Below, piece after piece: positions 61,409 to 64,000 of a DNA stretch of 64,000 nucleotides. The translations under genes were made by a program, and so were the position numbers. A model generated the notes under the pieces. It made no database searches and was not told the origin of the DNA. It worked only from the letters and a program-made list of their open reading frames with translations. Each line of letters begins with the position of its first letter. Position 1 is the first letter of the stretch. The stretch comes from Sinohyriopsis cumingii (Eukaryota > Mollusca > Bivalvia > Unionida > Unionidae): the NCBI GenBank assembly GCA_028554795.2, contig CM068828.1, positions 20,763,936 to 20,827,935 on the forward strand. The letters run 5' to 3'.

Positions 61409-62462
61409 GTTTGCCAGTTGGAATAATTCAATTAGTGATAACAATTACTGACAGCCTTCAGTAAATGTTACTGGTATCATCAACATTTATTTCTACTTAT
61501 CTGGAGAAACCAATGATGCATGTTACAGTGCTTTTACCATCAGTCACTCCTGAGCTGGCACTCAAAAGGTTTGCTCAAGGATGAACAGAAAATTTACAAT
61601 AACTTGCAATTAACTAATAATGCATTAGAAATCACACACCAAACAACAGTGCTTCCAAAAGAACTGAATCAAAAAGGATTGTGTTGATCAGGGAAATAAC
61701 TGATATGATAGAAAAACAAACAGCAGTGCACAACCAGCCAAGTGTTTATTTTAAATCTACAGGTTCCTTTTCAAGGGCACAAAGTCAGAAACAATAAATA
61801 CACAAACAACAACATAACAAAACACCAAAAAATGCAACTACTATACAAAGAACACATTGTGTTTGCTGTACAGAAGTCAATTAAATACAAAATAAAGGCT
61901 GAATGATATTCAGTTTTGTTCTAACTGAACCCAATCATCTGCTTTAATAGGTCAGCAATTAATTGTTTGTGCCATCTACAAAATTTTTAATCCCAGATAT
62001 ATTTCATCCTGGATATGACATTCTGAAGAGTTGGCTGTTTATTAAAACTTATATGAAGTTATGTTCTAAAGCAATATTCCATCATTGAGTTGGTAGTAAT
62101 TTATAGTTAATAAACACTTTTTAATAAATTATAAAACCTACAAAAAAAACATACTTATAAATTTATTAAAAACCATTTATGAAGTTATTATATACTATCA
62201 ATATTTGCAACAGTTTGGAAGACAGCTTTGCAAGAACATAATATGAGAGTATATGAATATGTATGGGTGGATATTTGTAGCACTTGGGAAGACATTCTTC
62301 TGCCAGTATATAATGTGAGGACAGATCAGAATAAAACATGACACCCAACCCAACCTGGTCTGTGCCGGATTTGAACCTACTCCTTTCTATTTGTGAGTCC
62401 AGCACACTGAACACTAATTTGCTTTGGATCTATATTTAATACATGAGATAAACAAACAATGT
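61409..62462. other. Upstream region of the minus-strand gene
   Basis: Would hold the 5' untranslated region and promoter of the split gene. I see no CpG-rich island and no clear TATA element at a decisive distance. A further non-coding 5' exon cannot be excluded. The 82-codon minus frame at 62166-62414 has no support. Confidence 0.4.
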
Positions 62463-64000
62463 AGCATAGTAGGATTTTGGCAAACAGAATAAAAGAAACA
62501 ATGGAAGAAATTATAAACCCCCACCGGACATGTGGAGGGAAAAAAAGGGATATCTTAAATAACACTTTATCAATTAAAAATATATTAGACTATATGGAAG
62601 ACAAAAAAATAGAGGGGGCTCTCATCCTGTTTGACCAGGAGAAAGCCTTTGACAGGTAGAAATAAATTATATCATAAAAGTATTTAAAAAATTTGGATTT
62701 GGAAATGGATTCACCAATTGGATTACAACACTCTATAATGATATTACATCTAAAGTACAGACTAATGGTGCAACGACCAAACCATTTAAAATAACTAGAT
62801 CTGTGAGGCAAGGTTGCCCCATTTCAATGCTCCTCTATGTCTTAGGAATTGAAATACTATAAAAAGCAATCCAGCAAGACACAAGAATTAAAGGAATTAA
62901 AATACCAAACATAAAAGAAGAATGCAAGTCTTTTCAACATGCTGATGACTGTACTAACATAATTACAACAAAAATATCCTATTTTCACTTAACTAACCAG
63001 TATAATAATTTTGGGAAAGCCTCCGGCTCTAAAATCAATTTCAACAAAACAGAAATTCTTTTAATTAACAATTGGAAAAAAGATTTTACAGGATTACCAA
63101 GTGAGCAGGTTAGATATCAGGTTAAGGCATTAGGGATTTATTTTGGGAAAGATAGCAAAATTCTTAATTTTACTCAAATAAAAAATAGACTTAAATTACA
63201 CAAAGAAATATGGACTGATAGAAGCATTAGTTTTGCACATAAAATACAAAATGCGAAGACTTATTTATATAACTCACTGTGGTATGAATTTAATGTTATA
63301 GAATTTGAAAAGTTATATTTAGAAAAACTAGAATCATTGATCATGAAATTCATATGGAAAACAGTACACAGAGTATCCAAAAACACATTACAAAAGAAAC
63401 CAGAATTAGGGGGACAAGGTATCCCTAATTTAATAACAAAACAGCAAACAAATATAATGCATAGATTAAACAACTTATCTTCTAACCCCACCTACTATTG
63501 GCAGGGACTTTACATCTTTTGGTTTGGCAAATTATTAAGTAACAAAATTGACATTAAAAAAAATAAACAAATACAAATGACAGATAAGAAGCCTAAAGGT
63601 AATTATAAGATAATACTGACAATTAAAAAGTTTCAATCCAATAAAGAAATATGGCAAATTCTAGAAAAAAAGATATTAGAAAAAGAAATATCAGAATTAA
63701 CAGACTCCAAACCTAATCATATTGAAAGTAAAAAAATAAATGTTAACTGGCCCACCATATGGAAACACTGTAAGGGAATAAAGGAACCAAACAAGCAAGC
63801 TAATATTTATTTATATTTACATAATGCATGGTGGACAGATGAAGAAGCATATCATAGAAAAATTATACCCTACCCATCTAAATGCATACTTTGTGGGAAT
63901 GCAATAGACAGTAAAAATCATATAATTTTAGATTGTAGTTACTTAACTAACCCTAGGCAAATTTTAATTAATAAAATCATAAGAAAAATAGGAACCTTTA
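62463..64000 (+). mobile_element. L1/Tx1-like LINE, 5' truncated, running off the window
   Basis: Starts inside the reverse transcriptase domain (ILANRIKETMEEII, then GALILFDQEKAFDR ending at 62656). The frame is broken by one frameshift right after that motif A, and continues with SVRQGCPIS near 62805. It meets a TAA at about 62860-62862 and is then open without a stop to the window end (about 379 codons). That part contains the HADD catalytic box near 62940 and a C-terminal CxxC-x7-H-x4-C knuckle near 63870-63925. Known: this knuckle and motif set are typical of L1/Tx1 clade ORF2. Few lesions suggest a fairly recent insertion. Confidence 0.85.

Overview
The window is AT-rich animal nuclear DNA, most likely from a mollusc. 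It has a split gene with GT-AG introns, decayed LINEs of CR1/Jockey-like and L1/Tx1-like type, a pogo-like DNA transposon, a Ty3/gypsy remnant, and a tRNA-headed SINE family whose 3' end carries GCGTTAAAC followed by CAA-rich sequence. The SINE ending and the dispersed AAGGTCA-bearing repeats point to a mollusc, possibly a bivalve, but this is inference. There are no operons, CRISPR arrays or prokaryotic genes.

One host gene crosses almost the whole window on the minus strand. I traced 13 coding exons, from an ATG at 61408 to about 6108 (or a stop at 6028). All have plausible splice sites and every intron keeps the reading frame. The model is about 565 residues over 55 kb. It has an acidic, low-complexity N-terminal half and a compact block in exon 10 with a CxxC and a CC pair. 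That block recalls the glutamate-rich ERICH6/FAM194 family, a tentative assignment made from memory. The 3' end is uncertain and may lie outside the window.

The introns are dominated by minisatellites: more than forty arrays with units of roughly 17 to 100 bp, together about a third of the window by manual tally. The largest are at 21226-24236 (about 29 bp), 39408-41835 (26 bp) and 43595-45945 (about 95 bp). Several show higher-order structure. Long open frames inside arrays follow from the repeat units and are not listed as genes.

Mobile elements by region: a CR1-like LINE (823-3650, minus); a pogo-like element with terminal inverted repeats and TA flanks (29051-31472); two SINEs (32753-32998 and 34285-34534, plus); a gypsy gag/pol relic (38000-39415, minus); a LINE fragment (about 42840-43590, plus); two SINEs (50202-50450 and 52411-52688, minus); a second decayed LINE (53500-55440, plus); and a fairly intact L1/Tx1-like LINE that runs off the right edge (62463-64000, plus). 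Three of the four SINEs sit inside minisatellite arrays. One dispersed repeat appears to have seeded several of the arrays.

I saw no tRNA or rRNA genes and no second host gene. The most unusual part of the window is how its minisatellites arise, form higher-order units and sit close to small exons.
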